This document shows, in pieces, positions 19,001 through 26,917 of a stretch of DNA of 64,000 nt (positions within the stretch are counted from its first letter, which is position 1; each line of letters opens with the position of its first letter). The notes beneath the pieces are model-generated. The model was not told where the DNA came from. It did not search any database and saw only the letters and a program-made list of their open reading frames with translations. The DNA comes from Shewanella fidelis ATCC BAA-318 (lineage in GTDB: Bacteria; Pseudomonadota; Gammaproteobacteria; Enterobacterales; Shewanellaceae), in NCBI RefSeq assembly GCF_000518605.1, contig NZ_JADX01000004.1, forward strand, positions 124,001-188,000, in the 5' to 3' direction. The position numbers and the translations under genes were made by a program.

Positions 19001-21184
19001 ATGTTTAAAAAGACCTCAATAGCTCTAGCTGTGTTACTTGCGACACAATCTTCATACGCTATTGCACATACTAAAAAAGAAATAAAGCAAAGCACTAATG
19101 AACAGAGCGCAGCTGTTCAACCAATAGAGAAGATTGAAGTGCGTGGGGTTAGGCAAAGACTAGAAAAGTCTGGCGTACTGTCTGACAGCATCATGAAAAC
19201 TGAAGTGATTAGCTCTGAGCTAATGGATAACAAGAATGCAGTTAACTTAACTGAGGCGATTAACAACACCCCTGGTGTTAGGGTGTCTAACGAGTGTTCT
19301 ATGTGTGGTGTTAAGCGAATTATGCTTAATGGTTTACGCGGCGAGCAGACAACCATTTTAGTCGACGGTTTGCCAGTACATGCCATGATTGCAGGCTATT
19401 ACGCCGTTGATGCGATCCCCACGACAGGACTGGATCGCATTGAAGTCGCTCGTGGTGCAGGCGCATCGTTAATTGCACCAGAGTCTATTGGCGGTACCAT
19501 CAATATTATTACTAAAACAGCTCAAGAAAATGGCGCAACAGTTGACGTGTCAGTTGGTGAGAACGGTAATAAAAAAGTTGGCTTACTGGGCACAGGCGTG
19601 AGTGATGATGGTGCCACACGAGTGACGCTAATTGGCCAGTTTGATAGCCGCGATCAAGTCGATGAAGATAATAACTTAGTTAACGAAGCGCCATCTCAAG
19701 ACAACCGCACCTTAACCATGCGCCTATCGCACGATTTAACTGACAAAGACAACATCATTGTGCGTTACTCAAACGTTGACTCAGAGATTTTTGGCGGGCC
19801 AATGCTAGGTAAAGATTACGCTGATGGCACAGCTACCAGCGTAGGCGGCGTATTAGCCAGTTACGATGGCGTTGACTCTGATACCTTGTTTGCGGGTAAC
19901 GATGTGCGCAACGATTTTGTGGGTAAAGCGTGGGAAACCACGGAGTGGATCCATACTCAGCGTGACGAGCTATCGTTAAGTTGGCTACGAGAGCTAAATG
20001 ACGATCTCAACATGACCTTGTCAGCAAGTTATTCAGACCATACTCAAGACTCTTTCTATGAAGGATTTAAGTATTACGCTGAAGACACAATGCTGTATTT
20101 AGATGCTCGCTTTAACTACTACTTAAATGATTCACACTTACTTACTTTCGGTGTTGATAATCGCAGCGAAGAGATGCGTTCTCGCTCTAGCGGTGAAGGT
20201 CACCAAGATTACGTATCAGACTCATTTGATTACGATATGCTCGGTTTCTACCTGCAAGATACATGGCAAGCGACTGACGAGTTAGAGATTGCTATGGCAT
20301 TGCGCTATGACCATGTTAAAGCGGATTTTATTGACCCGAAAAAAGACGGTGTCGAAATTGATAAGTCGATTTTAGCGCCACGAGTAGACATTCGTTACAA
20401 CCACAACGACCAATGGACATCGCGTTTATCTGCAGGCCGTGGTTACCGCGCGCCGCTCTCTTTCTTCGAAACCGACCACGGTGTACTTGATGCTGAACTG
20501 GGTTTTGAAATCGATATTGAAGAGCTTGAACGTTCAAACTCAGCAACCTACGCCTTAAGCTACAGTGGTGATGCACTAACAATGACCACATCGCTAGCTT
20601 GGACTGAAGTAGAAAACCTTGCCATGCTCAGCGAAACCGACAGCGGTGTCCCTTTATTGACTCAGCTGGATGAAAAAGCATCTGTGACTACCGCAGATAT
20701 CGCCCTTGGTTACGATGTGACTGATGATTTAACGGTTAACTTTACCGCTGAAGGCTTCTTCTACGACGATGCGTTTAAGTCATCTTACTCATTAGCGCCA
20801 GTTGAAGAGCGTTTAACCTTTAACGCTGACTACTTGATCCATGGCTGGGATATTTTTGCCAACTTAGTTTGGATTGGTAGCCGCGACCTAAGTGAGTACG
20901 GTTATGAAGGCTACAATCAAGTGGATAGCTCAGGAGCGGTAATTCAAAGCTCTAAGAAATCTACCGATGCACCATCTTACTGGACATTAGATTTGAAAGT
21001 GACCAAAGCGGTAACTGACAATATCGACTTTTATGCAGGGGTGAACAACCTATTTGATTACACCCAAGTGAACGAAGGTGAAACGCCATTATTCTTTGAT
21101 GCGAGTGGTGGTTACGATGTGGCTTACATCTGGGGACCATTGCGTGGCCGTGAAGTATACGCAGGCTTTAAAGCAACCTTCTAA
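19001..21184 (+). CDS. TonB-dependent outer-membrane receptor with Cys-containing plug
   Basis: 727 aa. Signal peptide (cleavage near residue 22), a TonB box around 42-50 (IEKIEVRGV), a plug domain (~65-175) with IEVARGAGA and IGGTINIITK, then a beta-barrel ending in Phe (AGFKATF). It is controlled by a Fur box, so iron or a metal chelate is the probable substrate. Unusual is a Cys-x-x-Cys in the plug (C99, C102; NECSMCGVKR) with His127 and Met129 nearby (LPVHAM). These could form a disulphide or bind metal. A periplasmic thioredoxin-like protein is encoded 47 bp downstream. Confidence 0.9.
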   Translation: MFKKTSIALAVLLATQSSYAIAHTKKEIKQSTNEQSAAVQPIEKIEVRGVRQRLEKSGVLSDSIMKTEVISSELMDNKNAVNLTEAINNTPGVRVSNECSMCGVKRIMLNGLRGEQTTILVDGLPVHAMIAGYYAVDAIPTTGLDRIEVARGAGASLIAPESIGGTINIITKTAQENGATVDVSVGENGNKKVGLLGTGVSDDGATRVTLIGQFDSRDQVDEDNNLVNEAPSQDNRTLTMRLSHDLTDKDNIIVRYSNVDSEIFGGPMLGKDYADGTATSVGGVLASYDGVDSDTLFAGNDVRNDFVGKAWETTEWIHTQRDELSLSWLRELNDDLNMTLSASYSDHTQDSFYEGFKYYAEDTMLYLDARFNYYLNDSHLLTFGVDNRSEEMRSRSSGEGHQDYVSDSFDYDMLGFYLQDTWQATDELEIAMALRYDHVKADFIDPKKDGVEIDKSILAPRVDIRYNHNDQWTSRLSAGRGYRAPLSFFETDHGVLDAELGFEIDIEELERSNSATYALSYSGDALTMTTSLAWTEVENLAMLSETDSGVPLLTQLDEKASVTTADIALGYDVTDDLTVNFTAEGFFYDDAFKSSYSLAPVEERLTFNADYLIHGWDIFANLVWIGSRDLSEYGYEGYNQVDSSGAVIQSSKKSTDAPSYWTLDLKVTKAVTDNIDFYAGVNNLFDYTQVNEGETPLFFDASGGYDVAYIWGPLRGREVYAGFKATF

Positions 21185-21231
21185 TCAGGGTTAATAGTCT
21201 GGAATAAGATCCGCGATTGATGAGGTTTACT

Positions 21232-21750
21232 ATGCTCAACCCCAACTGCAAATTTAAAGGTGTACAGTTAGCGCTGTTACTACTAGGGCTTGTGATTATT
21301 ACTCCCAAGTCACAAGCACTAGAGTTGTTGGGGTTTGAGCATGCTAATTTAAAAAATGGTCAAGTAAGCTCACTTAATCATTTGAAGGGTAAACCGAGTT
21401 TAATGATGTTTTTTGAACCAGAGTGTCCTTGGTGTTTTAAGCAAGGTAAGGCGTTTAATCGTTTATTAGCTCAGTGCGACAACAAGGTTAACATTGTTGC
21501 CATGGGCGCCAATGCAGACCGCTCAAGTTTAAAAAAGACGTTATGGAAGATGCATTTAGATTTCGACGGTTTTGAAGCAGGGCCAACGATGATGCAACAG
21601 GTTGGGCAGTTACCCGCCACACCGATAACCTTGCTGCTAGACGAGCAAGGCAATTTGGTGAGTTACCTTAGAGGCTATGTCAAAGACGCTCAGCTACAAG
21701 AGTTGTTGCCTAAAGTTTTAGGGGTTAATTGTTTGGCTAATATGGGCTAG
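21232..21750 (+). CDS. Periplasmic thioredoxin-like (TlpA/AhpC-type) protein
   Basis: About 172 aa from ATG 21232, preferred because ATGAGG supplies a ribosome site; TTG 21217 and ATG 21220 are also in frame. An N-terminal signal or anchor helix (VQLALLLLGLVIITP) is followed by a thioredoxin fold with the active site ECPWC and the cis-proline loop LPATPITLLLD. It lies 47 bp after the TonB receptor and should be cotranscribed under the Fur box. It might reduce or form the plug disulphide of the receptor, or deliver metal; that is inference. Confidence 0.82.
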   Translation: MLNPNCKFKGVQLALLLLGLVIITPKSQALELLGFEHANLKNGQVSSLNHLKGKPSLMMFFEPECPWCFKQGKAFNRLLAQCDNKVNIVAMGANADRSSLKKTLWKMHLDFDGFEAGPTMMQQVGQLPATPITLLLDEQGNLVSYLRGYVKDAQLQELLPKVLGVNCLANMG

Positions 21751-21800
21751 CCTTCGAATGAAGGCCGATTACATTTTTGATTTATTAGGTTGCGCCTGAA

Positions 21801-22140
21801 CTTCAAGCAATCAAGCTGAGCTTGATAAACGTCATCAAGTTAGACTTCGTCTAACAGCTACAATCATGGCTGCGCCACCTATCAGGCTGCGCCTGACCAA
21901 CGTCGTGGGATTCCATCCCACACCTGGGCAAGAGGGGGACAACAGCTTCCCCCTCTTGCATCTCCTGAGCCGCCCCTAACGAAGTTGTTACTCCTCATAC
22001 TCCAATAAAAATTGCCTAACGGCTCAGATGGGACATCCATGTCCCGCCGAGCCTGAACCATCATCCATGATGGTTCTACGGCATTTTTATTTGCGTACTT
22101 CGGCAACTTCGAAGGGGGAACTGAACTGGTGTTTTCTGTG
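21801..22140 (-). repeat. Hairpin-array repeat element, left copy (inverted)
   Basis: Read on the minus strand from 22140: CACAGAAAACACC; then CGAAGTTG...CAACTTCG (22111-21980) enclosing two hairpins with an AT-GG-AT core (10-bp stem GAACCATCAT at 22076-22055; GGGACAT at 22045-22030); GGGGCGGC; a 10-bp stem CAAGAGGGGG with a 10-nt loop (21958-21929); GTGGGAT-GGA-ATCCCAC (21921-21905); three more hairpins with GCA, GCA and GAA loops (21895-21839); and a final TTTATCAAGC...GCTTGATTGCTT. It is collinear with the right copy at 23557-23815, but most stem sequences differ. It is non-coding; frames across it look like artefacts of the palindromes. Confidence 0.85.
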
Positions 22141-22462
22141 AGTTTCGTAATTCAGTTTTGCCTCTTTATTAGTTACAGGCAATAAGCATTAAAGAGCTGT
22201 GACGAATCTGTTGGCCTAATTTCTACTAATAGATAAATCACAGCTACTGATTACTTTGATAAGACATCAATATCAATGATCACTTTGCAAATCTTAGTGC
22301 TCGTTTATCCAATATCACTCTGATAGAGTTCTTATAAATCAATTACTTTTGTTTAGTAAGACTTAAATAATAGGTTTATTAAATATGCATGCGCGTTTTG
22401 CTAAATCTATGCATGAATACTAATTACTGCTAGATGGCAATAGGAATATCGAAGGAAGCTCA
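22141..22462. other. AT-rich region upstream of the zinc-ribbon gene
   Basis: Contains the presumed promoter of the zinc-ribbon gene and a TTGAT-N5-ATCAA near-palindrome at about 22256. I see no definite operator or attachment site. Confidence 0.4.
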
Positions 22463-23422
22463 ATGTTAGTATGTGACAAATGCAGTGCTGGAATTAATGA
22501 AGGGTCGAAATTCTGTCCTCAATGCGGTGATCCAGTAACAGAAGCGGATAGAGTAACTATTCCCGTAGTAGATGGAAAGGTAGCAAATGTTGAAATTTCA
22601 TTTGGAAATAGCTCATCTCAAAACTTCAATAAAGCCATAGAAATTTGCCAGAATATTCCTTCCTATGTAGTCAGTGGAGAAGGAAAGTTGTCTCAATACA
22701 AAATCAGTTTACCAATTACAGAAGTTGAACTGATTATTAAAGTGTTTGAATTAGTTGGCAGTTGGAAATCTTCCCAAATGCTTATAAACGGGCATTCAGC
22801 TACTAAGAAAGATTTAACTTACTATGGTGTTGGCTGTTACAGAAATCGCCAAAAAGCATATAAACCGGAACAATATTGCTTCGGAGAAAGAGAATATGAT
22901 GCAAATATATGGGGTTGTAAAAGGCTTGGTATGCCGGTGTATGAGTGGGGAGGAGGCTGGCTAGAGTTTGGAAAATTTGATAATTCAGGTGTTTGGCATT
23001 TTGATAAAAATAGAATCAAACATGAATTAGAGATCGCACTTAAGGAAAATGAATTATGTCCTGCTCTTGACCGAAATAGTGTATTAGAAACACTAGATAA
23101 GCTACCTAATAGCGTAAATCCCAAAAAAGATTCAAATTGGCAATATAGAACAAATTACGAAGAAGTTGACGGTGAATATAAGGAAGTTGCTGTGGGAGTG
23201 AAGCCCGTAATCCGAAAAATTAATAAGTATATACTCGGAGGCTTCAATCCAGTCTGGGAATCAGAGCAACAACTAGAGAAAGAATCTAGCTCTCATGAAA
23301 TTGAGGTAAAATTAAGAACACATGAGTCTTGTCAGTCAAAAGTAAACACGAAAAGCTCTTCTTCAAAAATAGTGTGGGCAGTAATTATTGTAATCATCAT
23401 ACTAATACTAGCAGCAATGTAA
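22463..23422 (+). CDS. Zinc-ribbon, C-terminally membrane-anchored protein of unknown function
   Basis: 319 aa. Residues 4-22 form a zinc ribbon (CDKCSAG...FCPQCG). The middle (~30-270) is a unique domain rich in aromatic residues (YGVGCYRNRQKAY, YEWGGGWLEFGKF). A polar linker leads to a C-terminal helix (IVWAVIIVIIILILAAM) ending at the stop, a tail-anchor arrangement with the bulk in the cytoplasm. A ribosome site (GAAGGAAG) precedes ATG 22463. Base composition is visibly richer in A+T than the neighbours, and inverted hairpin elements flank the gene, both signs of acquisition. Function not recognised. Confidence 0.8.
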   Translation: MLVCDKCSAGINEGSKFCPQCGDPVTEADRVTIPVVDGKVANVEISFGNSSSQNFNKAIEICQNIPSYVVSGEGKLSQYKISLPITEVELIIKVFELVGSWKSSQMLINGHSATKKDLTYYGVGCYRNRQKAYKPEQYCFGEREYDANIWGCKRLGMPVYEWGGGWLEFGKFDNSGVWHFDKNRIKHELEIALKENELCPALDRNSVLETLDKLPNSVNPKKDSNWQYRTNYEEVDGEYKEVAVGVKPVIRKINKYILGGFNPVWESEQQLEKESSSHEIEVKLRTHESCQSKVNTKSSSSKIVWAVIIVIIILILAAM

Positions 23423-23556
23423 TGTAGTCATCTAACAAGGCCTGTAAGTGCTATATGTGGAGTAAGCGTAAAGTTACTGTATTGATGCGGGGAGCTGAAT
23501 GAGTTGCACCTCTAGTTTTTAGTCATAAAGCAGTAGTTCGTCAGTGATAATGGGCT
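23423..23556. other. Short spacer between the zinc-ribbon gene and the right hairpin element
   Basis: Carries CTAACAAG at 23432-23439, which is the exact complement of CTTGTTAG at 23823-23830 on the far side of the hairpin element. Confidence 0.4.
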
Positions 23557-23815
23557 CACAGAAAACACCTATTCCCCATCGAAGTTGCCGAGGTTATTGA
23601 AGACAATCGCGTGAGCGAGGCATGGATGCCGAGATAGCCTTAGGTGAGCCATGGATGGCGAATATGAGGCGATAGCGATTGTCGAAAATAACTGAGGATC
23701 AACAACTTCGTCTGGGGCGGCAGGGTGATCCAAGAGGGGATTGCTGTTGTTCCCCTCTTGGCCGAGTGTGAGCTGGAAGCTCACGACCTTTATCAAACGA
23801 AGTTTGATTGCTTTC
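23557..23815 (+). repeat. Hairpin-array repeat element, right copy
   Basis: In order: CACAGAAAACACC (23557-23569); CGAAGTTG (23580) to CAACTTCG (23710) enclosing an outer stem GACAATCGC/GCGATTGTC and two AT-GG-AT hairpins (GGCAT at 23619-23630, GCCAT at 23648-23659); GGGGCGGC; an 11-bp stem CCAAGAGGGGA with a 10-nt loop (23730-23761); GTGAGCT-GGA-AGCTCAC (23768-23784) followed by GACC; and ATCAAAC-GAA-GTTTGAT (23792-23808) followed by TGCTT. It is 81 bp shorter than the left copy, which carries three extra hairpins. Orientation is opposite to the left copy. Confidence 0.85.
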
Positions 23816-23850
23816 AGCATAACTTGTTAGCAAATCTCGAGCCGATAAGG

Positions 23851-24588
23851 CTAAATCGCGTCGGCTTCTGTACAAGCAACAGAAGCTAGCAATTCCGTTA
23901 GCTCAACGGAAGTCAAAGGTCGCATACAACCCTCTGGCAAATCCCCTAACTGTAAACTCTGAATCGACACCCGTTTAAGGTCGACAACCTTAAAGCCTAA
24001 GGCTTGCGACATGCGCCTGATCTGACGATTAAGCCCTTGAGTCAAAGTAATCTCATACTTATCAGAGTCCAAACGGTTTATCACACAAGGTAAAGTGGTG
24101 ACATCTTTATAGCTCACCCCCGCGGCCATGTTGCCAAGAAAGGCATCATTAAATGGGCGATCAACTTGCACATGGTAAGTTTTAGCATGGCCAAAATCTG
24201 GGTGCATTAGCTTATGGGTTAACTCGCCATCGTTAGTTAATATCAATAAACCACGGCTATCTTTGTCAAGACGGCCTATGGGATAAAGCCTTGGTGATTC
24301 GGGCAATAAGTGCAATAAACTACAAGGTAAGTCTGCTAATAAGCGACTATCTGTGCCGACGGCTTTGTGAAACAACCAATAGGCCTTAGCTTCAATTTCG
24401 CTGACAAGCTCGCCGTTGACATAGATTTTATCTGTACATTGTAGGCCTGCATCAGTGTCGATAAGGCTAACGGTGTCGACATGAGTGGCTAAGCGGTCGT
24501 TAAGTTGTACCGAGCCATCTCGGATTAAACGGGTGGCAGCGCGACGTGAACAGCAGCCGGTTAAAGCAAGGTATTTGGCGAGTCTCAT
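23851..24588 (-). CDS. rluF: RsuA/RluF-family pseudouridine synthase
   Basis: 245 aa. An N-terminal S4 RNA-binding domain (MRLAKYLALTGCCSRRAATR) and the pseudouridine synthase catalytic block with Asp in YPIGRLDKDSRGLL; also LTQGLNRQIRRM near the C terminus. It resembles E. coli RluF (23S rRNA U2604) in these blocks but is shorter because the C-terminal tail is missing; RluE or RsuA specificity cannot be excluded. It is followed closely upstream by DUF998 (11 bp spacing), probably one operon. Confidence 0.8.
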   Translation of the reverse strand: MRLAKYLALTGCCSRRAATRLIRDGSVQLNDRLATHVDTVSLIDTDAGLQCTDKIYVNGELVSEIEAKAYWLFHKAVGTDSRLLADLPCSLLHLLPESPRLYPIGRLDKDSRGLLILTNDGELTHKLMHPDFGHAKTYHVQVDRPFNDAFLGNMAAGVSYKDVTTLPCVINRLDSDKYEITLTQGLNRQIRRMSQALGFKVVDLKRVSIQSLQLGDLPEGCMRPLTSVELTELLASVACTEADAI

Positions 24589-24599
24589 AATGTAAGTGG

Positions 24600-25313
24600 T
24601 TACTCGGCATTGGTATAGTGCTGAGTCAGTTCCTGATAATTTTCAATAGCGATGCGGCGTATGCTCCACGCATGTGCAAGGCACCATAGCATAACGATAT
24701 TAGTTTGTGCCCAAAGGGTAATCGTCATTATGCAGTAATGATCTTTTGTGTGGTGAATTTCACAAGGATCGAAATCTAAGGTGTGCCAGTTTAACTGAAA
24801 CACTAGCCCAGAAGAGGCAATAAAGCCTAATACACTGATAAAAAATACTGGCCAACTGCAGGCTGAATTATGGTTAAACCTATCGCTAATACACAAAAAG
24901 TACATCACTACAGTGGCAACTAAAAAGCTGGTGGAGACTAATCGGTGCGGCCATAAATAGTTGATTGGGAATACGCCCATTAAGATCACGCACAGGCCAA
25001 CAAAAATGCCAATGCAGGCTAAGTAGTGGCTAAAGTAACCTAGCTTTAATAGCAGTAAACTGATCATCGATAGCAAGATACATAGGCCGGCTACCATCAA
25101 GGAGATATTGTAGATAAAGGCATAGCGGGTGTATGTGTAGTCACCTAAAAAATCGGTACGCAGGTTAATGACTTGCCAGCCTATATTTTGATATTCCAGC
25201 GACACTGAAGTGGATACGCCTATTGCTGCAATTAAGGCTCCGAGAAAAATAAGTACCACAATCAAACGGTGGTGATCATAACGCATCGATTGGTTTTGCA
25301 GTGTTTCGTCCAT
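24600..25313 (-). CDS. DUF998-like membrane protein
   Basis: About 238 aa with six hydrophobic segments (such as LIVVLIFLGALIAAIG and SFLVATVVMYFLC). The GVFPINYLWPHRLVS region resembles the conserved Pro/His loop of the DUF998 family. ATG 25313 is chosen because AAGGGATCTC precedes it and because the longer frame would run into the metT terminator. Function unknown. It is transcribed toward the pseudouridine synthase gene. Confidence 0.65.
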   Translation of the reverse strand: MDETLQNQSMRYDHHRLIVVLIFLGALIAAIGVSTSVSLEYQNIGWQVINLRTDFLGDYTYTRYAFIYNISLMVAGLCILLSMISLLLLKLGYFSHYLACIGIFVGLCVILMGVFPINYLWPHRLVSTSFLVATVVMYFLCISDRFNHNSACSWPVFFISVLGFIASSGLVFQLNWHTLDFDPCEIHHTKDHYCIMTITLWAQTNIVMLWCLAHAWSIRRIAIENYQELTQHYTNAE

Positions 25314-25340
25314 GAGATCCCTTGCTATCGCAGCAAACAA

Positions 25341-25369
25341 AAAGGAGTACACCTTGATGTACCCCTTTA
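25341..25369 (-). terminator. Terminator downstream of metT
   Basis: On the minus strand, AAAGGGGTACA, loop TCAAGG, TGTACTCCTTTTTG, 30 bp after the metT stop. Confidence 0.82.
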
Positions 25370-25398
25370 ACGTTTTCTATATAGCTAAACCTGCCTGA

Positions 25399-26751
25399 TT
25401 AATTGCGTTTACGCAAGATCACAATCGCAATTGCGACAACAGCTAAGATCATGCAGTACCAAGCGTGGCTCACAACCGTTAGCGGCGATATAGCGAAGGT
25501 TGAAGCAACGAGTAACGCTTGCGCACCGTATGGAATAAGACCTTGAATAATACAAGAGAAGATATCCAAAATACTGGCTGCACGCTTAGGTGTTACGCCG
25601 TGTTTTTCAGCAAGATCTTTAGCGATGTCACCAGTTACCACAATCGATACTGTGTTGTTTGCTACACAGGTATTGGTGGTTGCTACGATTGCCGCCATGC
25701 CAAGTTCTGATGCACGGCATGAAGCTTCGCCTTTGGCTTTTGAGAAACGGTTAATCAGTTTTTCTATCTGTTGGCTCACAAATGCTAGGCCACCTTGTTG
25801 CTGCATTAGTGCCGCTAAGCCGCCTACTAACATAGATAAGATGAAGATCTCTTGCATGCTGCCGAAACCAGCGTAGATGTCTTTACCAAACTGAATGACG
25901 CCGTAATCCATAGTGGCAAGGCCTGTTACACCAGCAAGTAAGATACCAATTGTTAGTACAACAAATACGTTAAGACCAGCAACCGCTAAGAATAGAATTG
26001 TTAGGTAAGGGATCACTTTAACAAAGTCGATATCTTGCGCCGCGACATCAGCTTGGCCTTGGCCAGCTAACGTGAAAATCACTAAGGTTATAATTGAAGC
26101 TGGAATAGCAAAAATCAGGTTCTCTCTGAACTTGTCTTTCATTTCACAGCCTTGGGTACGGGTTGCAGCAATGGTGGTGTCAGAGATGATTGATAAGTTG
26201 TCACCAAATAGTGCACCAGAGATCACGGCGCCAGCCATAATGGCTAAATCGATTTGGGCTTCATTCGCAACGCCCAGCGCAATAGGTGCTACCGCAGCAA
26301 TTGTACCCATAGAGGTTCCCATTGCCGTTGCGATAAAGGCAGCAATCACAAAAAAGCCTGGTAATAATAAGCTTGATGGCACGAGTGACAAGCCTAGGGC
26401 TACCGTCGCGTCAACACCACCTGTTGCTTTTGCTACTGACGCAAACGCACCTGCCAGTAAATAAATCATGCACATTGCGATGATATTTGAATGGCCAATG
26501 CCGTTTAAGAAGGTTTCAATTGATTGATTTAGTTTTTGCTTAGAAATCAAAATAGCAAAGATAATGGCCGGTAGAATCGCCACCACGCTTGGTAATTGAT
26601 AAAAAGCAAAGTCTACGCCTTGGCTTTGAAAGTAAACGCCGGCACCAATAAACAGTGCTAAAAACAAAAATAGCGGAGTCAGTGCTAAAAATGATGGCGT
26701 GGTGCTTGGGGTCGCGCTTTGCGCTTGCGGGGCATTATTGGAAGTTGTCAA
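25399..26751 (-). CDS. metT: NhaC-superfamily methionine transporter (MetT-type)
   Basis: About 450 aa from TTG 26751 (AGAGAG upstream); an alternative in-frame TTG at 26817 would add 22 residues. Around eleven membrane segments with NhaC-family signatures (ATAMGTSMGTIAAVAPIAL, GAVISGALFGDNLSIISDTT). NhaC proteins are usually Na/H antiporters, but here tandem MetJ boxes overlap the promoter, and the MetT branch of this superfamily was proposed as a methionine transporter by comparative genomics. I therefore favour methionine uptake. Confidence 0.75.
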   Translation of the reverse strand: MTTSNNAPQAQSATPSTTPSFLALTPLFLFLALFIGAGVYFQSQGVDFAFYQLPSVVAILPAIIFAILISKQKLNQSIETFLNGIGHSNIIAMCMIYLLAGAFASVAKATGGVDATVALGLSLVPSSLLLPGFFVIAAFIATAMGTSMGTIAAVAPIALGVANEAQIDLAIMAGAVISGALFGDNLSIISDTTIAATRTQGCEMKDKFRENLIFAIPASIITLVIFTLAGQGQADVAAQDIDFVKVIPYLTILFLAVAGLNVFVVLTIGILLAGVTGLATMDYGVIQFGKDIYAGFGSMQEIFILSMLVGGLAALMQQQGGLAFVSQQIEKLINRFSKAKGEASCRASELGMAAIVATTNTCVANNTVSIVVTGDIAKDLAEKHGVTPKRAASILDIFSCIIQGLIPYGAQALLVASTFAISPLTVVSHAWYCMILAVVAIAIVILRKRN

Positions 26752-26797
26752 TGTGATCTCTCTTATCTTCAATCTGTCTTTGAACCATTGTTCCCAT
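26735..26797 (-). CDS. Possible 20-codon leader ORF overlapping metT start
   Basis: ATG 26797 lies just after a very strong ribosome site (AGGAGGG) and opens a 20-codon frame (MGTMVQRQIE then DKRDHIDNFQ) that ends at 26735, overlapping the metT TTG at 26751 in another frame. Spacing to the first ATG is short (three bases); a second ATG at 26788 is an alternative. It might be a leader peptide or chance. Confidence 0.3.
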   Translation of the reverse strand: MGTMVQRQIEDKRDHIDNFQ

Positions 26798-26869
26798 TGC
26801 CCTCCTAGCTGGAACAAACAACTTATTAGTTGCGTCTAATAAGTCGAATGGTACATCTCAATAGGTGAG

Positions 26870-26917
26870 AGGATATGAGATCAAAAGACGTCTGTCAATT
26901 TAGACGTCTAGATGTTT
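26870..26917 (-). promoter_or_regulatory. metT promoter with four tandem MetJ boxes
   Basis: Four adjoining 8-bp boxes at 26886-26917: AGACGTCT, GTCAATTT, AGACGTCT, AGATGTTT; two are perfect MetJ consensus boxes. On the minus strand a perfect -35 TTGACA (26898-26893) lies within them, 17 bp from a -10 TATCCT (26875-26870). MetJ with S-adenosylmethionine would occlude the -35. Confidence 0.9.

Noticed and set aside
21882-22106. 75-codon minus-strand frame within the left hairpin element
   Set aside because: The frame is a by-product of palindromic repeats, has no ribosome site, and the sequence is better explained as the repeat element.
22256-22270. FNR-like palindrome upstream of the zinc-ribbon gene
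   Set aside because: TTGAT and ATCAA are separated by five bases, not four, so it does not fit the FNR consensus.
23569-23820. 83-codon minus-strand frame in the right hairpin element
   Set aside because: Same reason: it runs through the hairpins, including the CGAAGTTG module, and shows no coding signs.
26072-26464. 130-codon plus-strand frame opposite metT
   Set aside because: Antisense shadow of a conserved membrane protein; its low-complexity Ala/Ile composition is what a reversed transporter gene gives.
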